Shown: positions 44,174 through 52,748 of the stretch, piece by piece
Numbering within the stretch: the stretch's first letter is position 1
Layout of the letters: the number at the start of each line of letters is the position of its first letter
From: Sphingomonas sp. TDK1
GTDB taxonomy: Bacteria; Pseudomonadota; Alphaproteobacteria; Sphingomonadales; Sphingomonadaceae
Direction: 5' to 3'
Length of the DNA stretch: 64,000 bases
Assembly (NCBI RefSeq): GCF_001650735.1
Contig: NZ_LXVY01000001.1
Coordinates: 186,001 to 250,000, forward strand
Notes under the pieces: model-generated
Seen by the model: only the letters and a program-made list of their open reading frames with translations
Databases searched by the model: none
Told to the model about the DNA's origin: nothing
Translations under genes and position numbers: made by a program

Positions 44174-46374
44174 TGCTGGTCGCCGGCGCGCTCCTGGCAT
44201 CGGCCTCCTGCGTCACGTCCGGCGCAGGCGGTGAGGTCGCCGCCGAGCTGCTGCGCAGCCGGCTTGAGGAGCGCCATGCGCCCTGCGCGCATGTCCTGCT
44301 GGCACCGCGGCAGCGCGTGGAAGCGGCCCTGCCCGCGTCCCGACGCGCGGCGTGGCGGGACGTGGCGCCTCGGAGAGTTGCAAGCGACGGCTTTGCCGTC
44401 CGCAGGGTCGGCGACACGCTGGTGATCACAGCGCAGGGCACGCGCGGGCTGGTTTATGGCGCTGGCTGGTACCTGCGGAACGGCGCCCGGCCGCTCCGCT
44501 ACGACAGCGCACCCGCGCAGCCGGTGCGACTGACGCAAATCGGATATCGCGCCAAGAACAACAGCTACGATGCCTGGACGCTGGCGATGTTCCGCCGGCG
44601 CATCGAGGACTTTGCGTTATGGGGCGCGAGCGGCGTGCAGGTTATCGCGCCGGTATCGGACGACGATGCTACAAGCCCACTGTTCCCGGCCCCACCGCTG
44701 GAGACGCTGCGCGGCATTGGCGTGCTTGCACACCGGCTGGGCATCGACTTCGCGCTCTACTATCCGAACCTGCGCGACTATGAGACGCAGGAAGAACGCA
44801 GCGCCGAGCTGGAGCGCTTCCGCGCCCTGCTCGGCGAGCTTCCGCAGGTGGATGCGCTGTACGTACCCGGCGGCGACCCGGGGCACGCCACGCCCGACCG
44901 GCTTTTCCCATTGGTCGCGGCGGAAGCCGCGGCGTTGCGCGCGCGCAATCCCGCTGCCACGGTCTGGATCTCGACCCAGGGCTTCGACGCGGCAGGGCTT
45001 GATGCCTTCTACGCCCAGTTGGCCCGCCGTCCGCGATGGCTCACCGGCATCTTCGCCGGCCCACAGACGCGGGATCCTGTGGCCGTGCAGCGGCGACATG
45101 TGCCAGTCGGATATCAGCTGCTGCTCTACCCCGACATCGCGCATACCATGCACGCGCAAGTGCCCGTCGATCGCTGGAGCCCTGCCTTTGCGCTGACCGA
45201 GGGTCGCGAGCCGATCAACCCGCGTCCGCGGGCAATGCAGGAGTTGTTCACCCGTCTGGCACCCGACAATGGCGGTTTTGTCACCTATTCGGAGGGCGTA
45301 AATGACGATGTGAACCAGTTCCTCTGGTTCCGGATGGGTTGGGATCCAACCGTGAAGCTCGATGCGTTCGCACGGGCGTATGCGACGACCTTCATCGGCG
45401 ATCCCGCTGCGGCCCAGGCGCTGTTCGCACTCGAAGACAATTGGACCGGCGATCCCGCCGCGAATACCGGCATCGACGCGACGCTGAGACTGGTGGATGG
45501 CCTGGTACCCGCCGCCTGGGCCGACTGGCGGGTCGACGCACTCCGCTACCGTGCGGTCTATGACGCGATCGTTCGCCATCGCCTGATCGCGGCGCGCGCC
45601 CGCGAGGCAGCGGCGCGGGCCGCGCCGGATGCAGCGAGCGCCCGCGCGCTGCTCGCCGAGGCCGATCCGACGCCGGTTTCGGCGCTCCGCACGCGGCTGT
45701 TCACGCTCGCCGAGCGGTTGTGGAAGGGCGCCCGGCTCCAGCTCAGCGTGAAACGCTACGGTGCAACCAGTATCGAGCGCGGTGCCAATCTGGACCGAGT
45801 CGATGTCGACCTGAACGATCGCGTCTGGATCGAGCGTCAGCTCGCCACCCACTCCCCCGCCCAGCTCGCCGACTATGCGCGGGCGAAGGAAGGTGCGCTC
45901 TACGACGATCTCGGCGATCCCTGGAACGCGCCCCACCTCGTGCGCGGCAGCAGCCCGCTCGCCGATCCGCTGCGCTTCCACGGCGCGGTGGAGGGCATTG
46001 CCGACCGCACGCCGAACGACGGCTGGCGGATGTCGTGGATCAGCTATGCCGAAAGCCTCTACGACGCACCGCTGCGGCTACATTACACCGGCCTTGATCC
46101 GAAGCGGCGCTACCGACTCGTCGCCACCTATGCCGGCGAGGACTATTGGCTGCCGATGCGCCTCGTTGCCAATGGCGGCATCGAGCTCCACCCTCCGCTC
46201 GATCGCACGACCAACCCGATGACGGTGGACATCCCCATCCCCGCCGCCGCCACGCGCGGCGGCACGCTCGATCTCGCCTGGACGCGGCCCGCCGGCATGG
46301 GCGGCAGCGGCCGTGGTCATCAGGTCGCCGAGACCTGGCTCATCCCCGAACCCCTCTCCGGAGAACGCAAATGA
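44173..46374 (+). CDS. putative glycoside hydrolase of unassigned family, lipoprotein-like
   Basis: A 733-residue protein between GH92 and GH29. The start MLVAGALLASASC places Cys13 after a short hydrophobic stretch, as in lipoprotein signals (lipobox is imperfect). TRGLVYGAGWYLR (90-102) resembles the N-terminal alpha/beta domain found in GH20/GH67/GH84 enzymes. A central TIM-barrel-like part has VPGGDPGH (231-238) and TYSEGVNDD (371-379), good candidates for acidic catalytic residues. A beta-rich C-terminal domain follows. I cannot match a named family. The ATG overlaps the GH92 stop (TGATG), so it belongs to the operon. Confidence 0.7.
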   Translation: MLVAGALLASASCVTSGAGGEVAAELLRSRLEERHAPCAHVLLAPRQRVEAALPASRRAAWRDVAPRRVASDGFAVRRVGDTLVITAQGTRGLVYGAGWYLRNGARPLRYDSAPAQPVRLTQIGYRAKNNSYDAWTLAMFRRRIEDFALWGASGVQVIAPVSDDDATSPLFPAPPLETLRGIGVLAHRLGIDFALYYPNLRDYETQEERSAELERFRALLGELPQVDALYVPGGDPGHATPDRLFPLVAAEAAALRARNPAATVWISTQGFDAAGLDAFYAQLARRPRWLTGIFAGPQTRDPVAVQRRHVPVGYQLLLYPDIAHTMHAQVPVDRWSPAFALTEGREPINPRPRAMQELFTRLAPDNGGFVTYSEGVNDDVNQFLWFRMGWDPTVKLDAFARAYATTFIGDPAAAQALFALEDNWTGDPAANTGIDATLRLVDGLVPAAWADWRVDALRYRAVYDAIVRHRLIAARAREAAARAAPDAASARALLAEADPTPVSALRTRLFTLAERLWKGARLQLSVKRYGATSIERGANLDRVDVDLNDRVWIERQLATHSPAQLADYARAKEGALYDDLGDPWNAPHLVRGSSPLADPLRFHGAVEGIADRTPNDGWRMSWISYAESLYDAPLRLHYTGLDPKRRYRLVATYAGEDYWLPMRLVANGGIELHPPLDRTTNPMTVDIPIPAAATRGGTLDLAWTRPAGMGGSGRGHQVAETWLIPEPLSGERK

Positions 46375-48293
46375 CGACCCTTTCCCGCCGCGCGCTCGTC
46401 GCCGCCGGCATCGCCACCCCGGCGCTCGCCCATGCCGCGACCGGTGGCGCCACCAGGACGCCCGCTCCCCGACCCTTTGGCGCCACGCCCAGCGAGCGCC
46501 AGTGGAAATGGCACCAGCGCGAGCAATACGCCTTCATTCATTTCTCGATGAACACCTTCACCGACAAGGAGTGGGGCTATGGCGACGAGGACCCCAAGAC
46601 CTTCAACCCCAGCGACTTCAACGCCGACCAGATCGTCGCGGCAGCCAAGGCGGGCGGGTCGAGGGGCCTGATCCTGGTCTGCAAGCATCATGACGGCTTC
46701 TGCCTCTGGCCGACCAAGCTGACCGAGCATTGCATCCGCAACAGCCCCTACAAGAATGGCCAGGGCGACATCGTCCGCGAGATGTCCGATGCGTGCAAGC
46801 GCGCCGGCCTGCCCTTCGGCGTCTATCTCTCGCCCTGGGACCGCAACCATCCAGACTATGGCCGCCCGGGCTATATCGCCTATTACCGCGCCCAGCTGAC
46901 CGAGCTGTGCACCCAATATGGCAAGCTGTTCGAAGTGTGGTTCGACGGCGCCAATGGTGGCGACGGCTATTATGGCGGCGCGCGCGAGACGCGGAAGATC
47001 GACGCACCGGCCTATTACAACTGGCCGTCGATCGTCGCCCTCGTCCACCAGCTCCAGCCCGATGCCTGCACCTTCGATCCGCTGGGAGCGGACATCCGTT
47101 GGGTGGGCAATGAAGATGGCGTGGCGGGGGATCCTTGCTGGCCGACGATGCCCAGCCACCCCTATGTCCAGAGCGAGGGCAATTCGGGCGTGCGCGGCGG
47201 CGCGCTGTGGTGGCCGGCGGAGACCGATGTCTCGATCCGTCCCGGCTGGTTCTATCACGCGGACGAGGACTCGCGGGTCAAAAGCCCCGAACGTCTGATC
47301 CAGCTGTACGACGAGTCGGTCGGCCGTGGGACCAATCTGAACCTCAACCTGCCGCCGGACCGCCGCGGCCGCATCGCCGACCAGGATGTGAAGATACTGA
47401 AGAGCTATGGCGATGCGATCCGCGCCACCTTTGCACGCGATCTGGCCAAGGGTGCGGTCGCCCATGCCAGTGCCACCCGCGGTACGGGCTTCGAAGCGGC
47501 CCGCGTACTCGACGGCAACCGCGAGACCTACTGGTCCACTCCGGAGAGCACGACCAAGCCGGTGCTGACGCTGGAACTCAAGCCGGGAACGCGCTTCGAC
47601 GTGATCCGGCTGCGCGAATATCTGCCGCTGGGCGTGCGGGTGACACGCTTTGCGGTGGATGCGGAAATCGACGGCCGCTGGCAGCTATTGGCGGAGAAGG
47701 AATGTATTTCCGCCCAGCGAATCCTGCGCCTGCCCCAGCCGATCGCCCCGCGCCGGGTGCGGCTGCGCATCCTTGACGCGCCGGCCTGCCCCGCCATCGC
47801 AGAGTTTGCGCTGTTCCGGTCGGTCGCGCCGGTGCCGGTTGCGCCGATCGTCTCGTCGGATCCTACCGTGCTCGACACGCGCAGCTGGAAGATCGTCTCG
47901 GCGAGCGCGCCGGGCGCGGACAAAGTGATCGATCGCGATCCCGGAACGATCTGGATGGCAGCCGCGCCCACGCCGGGCGCACCCGTTGATGTGACCATCG
48001 ACCTCGGCCTGGAAACCACGCTCGCCGGGTTCAGCCTCACGCCGTCGCGCCACGTCATGACCGACGCCGCCCCGCCCAAAGGCTATCAGGCCGAAACCAG
48101 CCTCGACGGAAAGCAATGGCAGCCGGCCGCGAGCGGCGAGTTCGGCAACATCGCCTATGCGCTTTCCACGCAGCGCATCGCCTTCGGCGCGCCGCGTGCT
48201 GCGCGATATCTCCGCCTTCGCTTCGCCGAGACGGCGCTGCCGGAGCCCAAGCTGGCCATTGCCGAGATCGGCGGCTTTACCGCACCGCGCTGA
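46371..48293 (+). CDS. GH29 alpha-L-fucosidase with discoidin-like modules
   Basis: A 640-residue enzyme with a Tat-type signal (SRRALVAAGIATPALA). The GH29 barrel has CKHHDGFCLW near 103 and the nucleophile Asp in EVWFDGANG near 190. Two C-terminal F5/8-type C (galactose-binding-like) modules follow, from about 370 and 530. It could remove core fucose, alpha-1,3 in plants or alpha-1,6 in animals; linkage cannot be read from motifs. The ATG overlaps the previous stop, with GGAG upstream. Last gene of the first operon block. Confidence 0.9.
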   Translation: MTTLSRRALVAAGIATPALAHAATGGATRTPAPRPFGATPSERQWKWHQREQYAFIHFSMNTFTDKEWGYGDEDPKTFNPSDFNADQIVAAAKAGGSRGLILVCKHHDGFCLWPTKLTEHCIRNSPYKNGQGDIVREMSDACKRAGLPFGVYLSPWDRNHPDYGRPGYIAYYRAQLTELCTQYGKLFEVWFDGANGGDGYYGGARETRKIDAPAYYNWPSIVALVHQLQPDACTFDPLGADIRWVGNEDGVAGDPCWPTMPSHPYVQSEGNSGVRGGALWWPAETDVSIRPGWFYHADEDSRVKSPERLIQLYDESVGRGTNLNLNLPPDRRGRIADQDVKILKSYGDAIRATFARDLAKGAVAHASATRGTGFEAARVLDGNRETYWSTPESTTKPVLTLELKPGTRFDVIRLREYLPLGVRVTRFAVDAEIDGRWQLLAEKECISAQRILRLPQPIAPRRVRLRILDAPACPAIAEFALFRSVAPVPVAPIVSSDPTVLDTRSWKIVSASAPGADKVIDRDPGTIWMAAAPTPGAPVDVTIDLGLETTLAGFSLTPSRHVMTDAAPPKGYQAETSLDGKQWQPAASGEFGNIAYALSTQRIAFGAPRAARYLRLRFAETALPEPKLAIAEIGGFTAPR

Positions 48294-48320
48294 TCGTCGG
48301 CACCTTTCCGGCGGACCGCT

Positions 48321-48352
48321 GCGTCGGCGCTTGCATCCGTGAGCGCCGACGC
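48321..48352. terminator. strong hairpin after the fucosidase gene
   Basis: GCGTCGGCGCT and AGCGCCGACGC form a perfect 11-bp stem with a 10-nt loop, 28 bp after the fucosidase stop. A short T-rich stretch but no real U-run follows. It probably ends or attenuates the seven-gene operon. Confidence 0.5.
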
Positions 48353-48382
48353 GTTGCGTTTGGGCAACATTCGGAGAGAAAA

Positions 48383-48450
48383 ATGGTATCGAGCGCTACC
48401 ATCTGCTGTCATATATAAAACCAGTTTCTCCATTTGGTATTGTATACCGA
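48383..48450. promoter_or_regulatory. two GGTA...TACC inverted repeats upstream of AGA/receptor genes
   Basis: ATGGTA-TCGAGCGC-TACCAT lies at 48383-48402 and GGTAT-TGT-ATACC at 48436-48448. Both share the GGTA/TACC core with the candidate operator at 32793. They lie in the gap between the fucosidase and the glycosylasparaginase gene, in a locally AT-rich promoter-like stretch (TATATAAAA at 48411). Confidence 0.5.
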
Positions 48451-48550
48451 TAGAACCTATGACAGCATCCCTTCCAAGCGGTGACAGACAGATGACGCGC
48501 CGCCTTTCAACCAGGAGAGCGGTGCAGCGGCGCCGCGTGGGGATGCATCG

Positions 48551-49540
48551 ATGGGACTGGGTCGACGCGAGGCTTTGAAATTGGGGTTGGCTGGCGCGGC
48601 GGCGCTGCCGGCCGGGACGGCGCTGGCGCAGACTGACGCGTCGCGCGCGCTGATCGTCTCAACCTGGGACTTCGGCGCGGCGGCGAATGCGGCGGCCTAT
48701 GCCCAGTGGAAGAAGACCGGTTCGCTGATCGATGCGGTCGAGGCCGGCGGCTGGGTGCCCGAGGCCGATCCGAAGAACCATTCCGTGGGCTTGGGCGGCT
48801 ATCCCGACCGAGACGGCCATGTCACGCTCGATGCGATCATCATGGACGATCGCGGCAATGTCGGGGCCGTGGCGGCGCTGGAGGACATTCTTCACCCCGT
48901 CTCCGTGGCGCGGCGCGTCATGGAGAAGACCCCGCATACCTTCCTGGTCGGCGAAGGCGCGCGTCAGTTCGCCCTCGAACAGGGCTTTCCGAAGACGCGC
49001 CTGCTAACGCCCGAAGCGGAGGCGGCTTGGCGCGACTGGTTGAAGACCGCCAAGTACAAGCCCATCGCCAATATCGAAAACCAGCGTGGTTCAGCGCTCG
49101 ATCACGATACGATTGGTATCGTCGCCTGTGATGCCAATGGACGCCTGGCAGGCGCATGCACCACCTCCGGCATGGCGTTCAAGCTGCGCGGCCGTGTGGG
49201 CGATTCGCCTCAGGCCGGATGTGGCCTGATGGTGGAGCCCGATGTCGGTGCGGCGACGTCCACCGGTGTCGGCGAGGAAGTGACGCGGATTGCCGGTTCG
49301 GCGCGCGTCGTCTCGTCGATGCGCGCGGGCATGGATCCGATGGCGGCCTGCCGCGAGGCCGTGCTGCACATCGCGAAATTGCGCGGCGATGCCGTGAAGG
49401 ACGCGCAGGTCGCGTTCCTCGCCATCGACCGCAACGGCCGGGTCGGCGCCTATGCGCTCCAGCCCGGCTTTACCTATGCGGTTACCGATCTTGGGGGGGC
49501 GACGAGCGTGCTCGCCGCCGAAAGCCTGCGCAAGAAATAA
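48551..49540 (+). CDS. N4-(beta-N-acetylglucosaminyl)-L-asparaginase (glycosylasparaginase)
   Basis: A 329-residue Ntn-hydrolase. A Tat-type signal (GRREALKLGLAGAA, ending TALAQ) is present. The autoproteolytic site and nucleophile is Thr187 in DHDTIGIVA. The GDSPQAGCGLMVEPDVGAA and GVGEEVTRIAGS segments are typical of the glycosylasparaginase branch rather than plain L-asparaginases. It cleaves the GlcNAc-Asn bond once the peptide has been trimmed away. Its location in this locus supports glycoprotein degradation as the role. Confidence 0.9.
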   Translation: MGLGRREALKLGLAGAAALPAGTALAQTDASRALIVSTWDFGAAANAAAYAQWKKTGSLIDAVEAGGWVPEADPKNHSVGLGGYPDRDGHVTLDAIIMDDRGNVGAVAALEDILHPVSVARRVMEKTPHTFLVGEGARQFALEQGFPKTRLLTPEAEAAWRDWLKTAKYKPIANIENQRGSALDHDTIGIVACDANGRLAGACTTSGMAFKLRGRVGDSPQAGCGLMVEPDVGAATSTGVGEEVTRIAGSARVVSSMRAGMDPMAACREAVLHIAKLRGDAVKDAQVAFLAIDRNGRVGAYALQPGFTYAVTDLGGATSVLAAESLRKK

Positions 49541-49588
49541 CAGAACTTGCAGCAGCACAATAGCAGCCTGGGGGCGAAGGAAGGAAAA

Positions 49589-52339
49589 ATGATGAGGGGT
49601 TTTCGTACGTCTTTGATGGTTTCGTCGAGCATTACCCTTGCGCTGGGCGCAGCGGCGCTCGTCGCAGCCGCACCGGCCGCCGCGCAGACGGCCGACCAGT
49701 CCGCTCCCGCAGCGGATTCCGATCAGATCGTCGTCACCGGCTACCGCAAGTCGCTGGCGGACTCGGCCGCCACCAAGCGCAAGGCCAATGCGATCGTCGA
49801 CGTGATCAGCGCCGAGGACGTGGGCAAGTTCCCCGACCGCAACATCGCTGAATCGCTGTCGCACCTGCCGGGCGTGACCGTCGACCACCAGTTCGGTGAA
49901 GGCGAGCAGGTCTCGATCGCCGGCCTTGAGCCCGCGCTCAACCGCATTCTGATCGACGGCCACTCGGTCGCCTCGGCCGATTGGGGTGGCAATCCCTCGG
50001 ACCGTTCGAGCCGCAGCTTCAACTATTCGCTGCTCTCGCCCGAAATCATCAGCCAGGCGATCGTCTACAAGACGCCGGAGGCCCGTCTGCAGGAAGGCGC
50101 GATCGGCGGCACCGTCGACGTCGTGACCCGCAAGCCGCTGGACCTGAAGCCGAACACCATCACGGCCTCGGGCGGTTATGCCTATAACGACCGTTCGTCG
50201 CGCGGCAGCCCGCGCGCGTCGGTGCTCTATAGCTGGCATAACGACTCCGGCACGTTCGGCGTGCTCGGCTCGGTCGGCTATGACCGCCAGTACCTCGCCC
50301 GCGCCGGCGTGGCGGTCTATGGCTATCTGACGGGCAAGAGCTTCTTCCAGCAGGACAAGAACGGCAACGTCATCAACGATGCCAACGGCAATCCGGTGCC
50401 GACGAACCCGAACCTGCAGGTCAACGGCGGCAACTACAAGGATCTGGTCAACGCCCGCCTGCCCGCGTTCCTGGCCCACGAATATTTCCAGCAGACCCGC
50501 CAGCGGCTGAGCTTCTCGGGCGCGATGCAGTGGAAGCCTGCCGACAATCTGACGCTGACCGCCACCGGCCTCGTCATTCGCGGCAATTACGACAATTTCA
50601 GCACGTCGGAATATAGCTACAACACCCGGGGCAACCTGATCCAGCAGGCCACGATCTCCAATGGGCTGATCACCTCGGCAACCTATGGCGCGGGTACCGG
50701 CACCAACTGGACCGGCGAACTCGACACCAACTTCCGCCGCACCCGCATCAAGAACGACAGCGGCACGTTGGCGATGGACTGGGACGTCAACGGCTGGAAG
50801 GTCACCGGCAATGTCGGCTGGACCCGCGCGTCGGGCGGCAAGCAGCCGGAATATCTGCTGAACTTCCGGACGCTGCAGGGCTTCACGGTTGGTGCCAACG
50901 GCCGCAACACGCTGCTCAACTGGCAGTATCCGGCCAGCGATGCCACGCGCTGGGTCAGCACCTCGCCGGGTGAATCGAGCCTGCAGACCGAGCCCGCGGT
51001 GCTCGCGGCGACGAACGGCGCTGGCTTTTTCGGCGCTCAGATCGGCGGCATCACCAATGCCGACCAGACGCTGGACAAGGAGAAGTACGGCCAGCTCGAC
51101 TTCGAGCGCGACATCGCCTTCGGTCCGTTCGTCAAGATCCTGTTCGGCGGTCGCTACAACGACCACCTGAATCGCCAGCTCACCTATGGCGGCGCGACCT
51201 TCACCAACCGTGCCTTCACCTTGGCGGATCTCGGCTCGTACACGCTTGCCAGCGACCTGTACGATGGGCTTTCGACGACCGGTAACGGCACGCCCTACGC
51301 GACGCTTAACCAGGCCAATGCGATCGCCGCGCTCACGGGCCCGGGCACGCTCAACGTCACGCGTTCGCTCGACACCGGCAGCTACTTCCGCGTGAAGGAG
51401 AAGATCTACACCGGCTACGTCCAGGCGAACTTCGAGTCCGGCAAGTTCCGCGGCAACATCGGTGGGCGCTTCGTCAGCACCAAGGATGACAGCTTCTATT
51501 ATCTGAGCTCGAACGGCCAGACGATCCCGCAGACCTCGTCCAGCACCGACAACCGCTTCCTGCCTGCGTTCAACATCGCCTATGATGCCGCACCGGGCGT
51601 GGTGCTGCGCGCCGCCGCGGCGAAGGTGATGGCGCGCCCGCGCTATTCGCAGCTCGCCGGTTCGTTCTCGCTGGACGACACGCAGAGCACCGGCAGCGCA
51701 GGCAACCCGGACCTGAAGCCCTATGCCGCGACCAACTTCGGTTTGTCGGCGGAATGGTATTTCACCAAGACCGGCTATATCTCGGCGGAAATCTTCTACC
51801 GCGATATCTCGAACTACATCTCGAACAGCAACGTCACGGTTCGCCTGACCAACCCGCTGACGCAGCAGACTCGCGACTACGCGATTTCGCAGCCGATCAA
51901 CGGTGGCGGGGCATCGGTAACCGGCTTCTCGCTGACTGCGCAGACGCCGATCGCCTATGGCTTCGGTATCCAGGCAAACTACACCTTCGCCGACGCGGAT
52001 ACCGGCGTCAGCGGCCAGGGCCTGCCCTATCTCTCGCGCGATACCTACAACATCGTGCCGTATTTCGAGAGTGGCCCGTTCCAGGCGCGCGTGAGCTACA
52101 ACTATCGTTCGAAGTACTTCTATGTCTTCGGTCGACTGTCGTCGGCGGACTATACCGACTCGTACCGCCAGCTCGACTTCTCGGCATCGTACAAGGTGCT
52201 CGAGAATTTCACGCTCACGGCGAATGCGTCGAACCTGCTGGACGAGACCTATTATCAGTACAGCGCGACGCCGCAGGCGCCGACCGCCCTGTACAAGAAC
52301 GGCCGGACCTTCTCGATCAGCGCGAGCTTCCGGATGTAA
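49589..52339 (+). CDS. TonB-dependent receptor (TIGR01782-like), candidate glycopeptide importer
   Basis: A 916-residue outer-membrane receptor. Signal peptide to about residue 34 (APAAAQT). A TonB-box-like DQIVVTGYR precedes the plug (VDVISAEDVGKFPDRNIAESL, LPGVTVDHQFGEGEQ). A 22-strand barrel ends in SISASFRM with terminal aromatic-x-M. This TonB-Xanth-Caul type is common in sphingomonads and Xanthomonas. The ATG at 49589 has AAGGAAGG upstream. Substrate is inferred as N-glycopeptide or glycoasparagine from the neighbouring enzymes. Confidence 0.92.
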   Translation: MMRGFRTSLMVSSSITLALGAAALVAAAPAAAQTADQSAPAADSDQIVVTGYRKSLADSAATKRKANAIVDVISAEDVGKFPDRNIAESLSHLPGVTVDHQFGEGEQVSIAGLEPALNRILIDGHSVASADWGGNPSDRSSRSFNYSLLSPEIISQAIVYKTPEARLQEGAIGGTVDVVTRKPLDLKPNTITASGGYAYNDRSSRGSPRASVLYSWHNDSGTFGVLGSVGYDRQYLARAGVAVYGYLTGKSFFQQDKNGNVINDANGNPVPTNPNLQVNGGNYKDLVNARLPAFLAHEYFQQTRQRLSFSGAMQWKPADNLTLTATGLVIRGNYDNFSTSEYSYNTRGNLIQQATISNGLITSATYGAGTGTNWTGELDTNFRRTRIKNDSGTLAMDWDVNGWKVTGNVGWTRASGGKQPEYLLNFRTLQGFTVGANGRNTLLNWQYPASDATRWVSTSPGESSLQTEPAVLAATNGAGFFGAQIGGITNADQTLDKEKYGQLDFERDIAFGPFVKILFGGRYNDHLNRQLTYGGATFTNRAFTLADLGSYTLASDLYDGLSTTGNGTPYATLNQANAIAALTGPGTLNVTRSLDTGSYFRVKEKIYTGYVQANFESGKFRGNIGGRFVSTKDDSFYYLSSNGQTIPQTSSSTDNRFLPAFNIAYDAAPGVVLRAAAAKVMARPRYSQLAGSFSLDDTQSTGSAGNPDLKPYAATNFGLSAEWYFTKTGYISAEIFYRDISNYISNSNVTVRLTNPLTQQTRDYAISQPINGGGASVTGFSLTAQTPIAYGFGIQANYTFADADTGVSGQGLPYLSRDTYNIVPYFESGPFQARVSYNYRSKYFYVFGRLSSADYTDSYRQLDFSASYKVLENFTLTANASNLLDETYYQYSATPQAPTALYKNGRTFSISASFRM

Positions 52340-52389
52340 TTTCGCATCGGGCGCCGGTGAAAGCCGGCGCAATACGTTCCCAAGCACCT

Positions 52390-52425
52390 GCGCCTGTCCA
52401 GTCCGCTGGGCAGGCGCTTCTTTTT
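52390..52425 (+). terminator. intrinsic terminator of the receptor operon
   Basis: GCGCCTGTCCAG-TCCG-CTGGGCAGGCGC forms a 12-bp stem with a 4-nt loop and one T-G wobble, followed by TTCTTTTT. It lies 50 bp after the receptor stop. Confidence 0.9.
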
Positions 52426-52511
52426 GGGGTGCGCGCGACGGTGACGCCCCTTCGCGCTTGACCCGCGCAGCCAAACCGCTCAGATGCGCTTCCCACTTGC
52501 AAGCAAGTCCG

Positions 52512-52587
52512 GCCGGTTTAGCTCAGCTGGTAGAGCAGCGGTTTTGTAAACCGAAGGTCGCGGGTTCGATTCCTGCAACCGGCACCA
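52512..52587 (+). tRNA. tRNA-Thr (anticodon TGT)
   Basis: A 76-nt cloverleaf. Acceptor GCCGGTT pairs with AACCGGC; D-arm GCTC/GAGC; anticodon loop TTTGTAA with TGT at 52545-52547; T-arm GCGGG-TTCGATT-CCTGC; encoded CCA at 52585-52587. The first anticodon-stem pair is G-A, otherwise standard. The integrase gene starts 162 bp downstream. Confidence 0.95.
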
Positions 52588-52696
52588 TCCACCTTTCCAC
52601 AGACATTCAAGGGCATCCAAAACTGGCGGATTTCCGCGGGTTTTGGCGGTATCTGATCCACCCAAATCCGGGCCGATCCATTGGAACCCGCGGCCC

Positions 52697-52748
52697 TTGA
52701 CGGTATATTTGACGGTATCAGCACTGCGCCAGCGGAGGAGATACCGTC
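52697..52748. promoter_or_regulatory. putative integrase arm-type sites before int
   Basis: TTGACGGTAT occurs at 52697-52706 and 52709-52718. A diverged TTGGCGGTAT is at 52643-52652, and an inverted copy GATACCGTC at 52740-52748 ends right at the int start codon. Such repeats are typical binding sites of the N-terminal domain of P4-type integrases and would allow autoregulation. Confidence 0.55.

Noticed and set aside
49106..49122. CGATAC...GTATCG palindrome inside the glycosylasparaginase gene
   Set aside because: It falls in the codons for the catalytic DTIGIV motif and is probably a coding coincidence, not an operator.
49091..52474. Long minus-strand open frame of over 1100 codons
   Set aside because: It runs antisense to the TonB-dependent receptor, has an Arg/Val/Gly-rich composition typical of GC-rich shadows and no recognisable domain.
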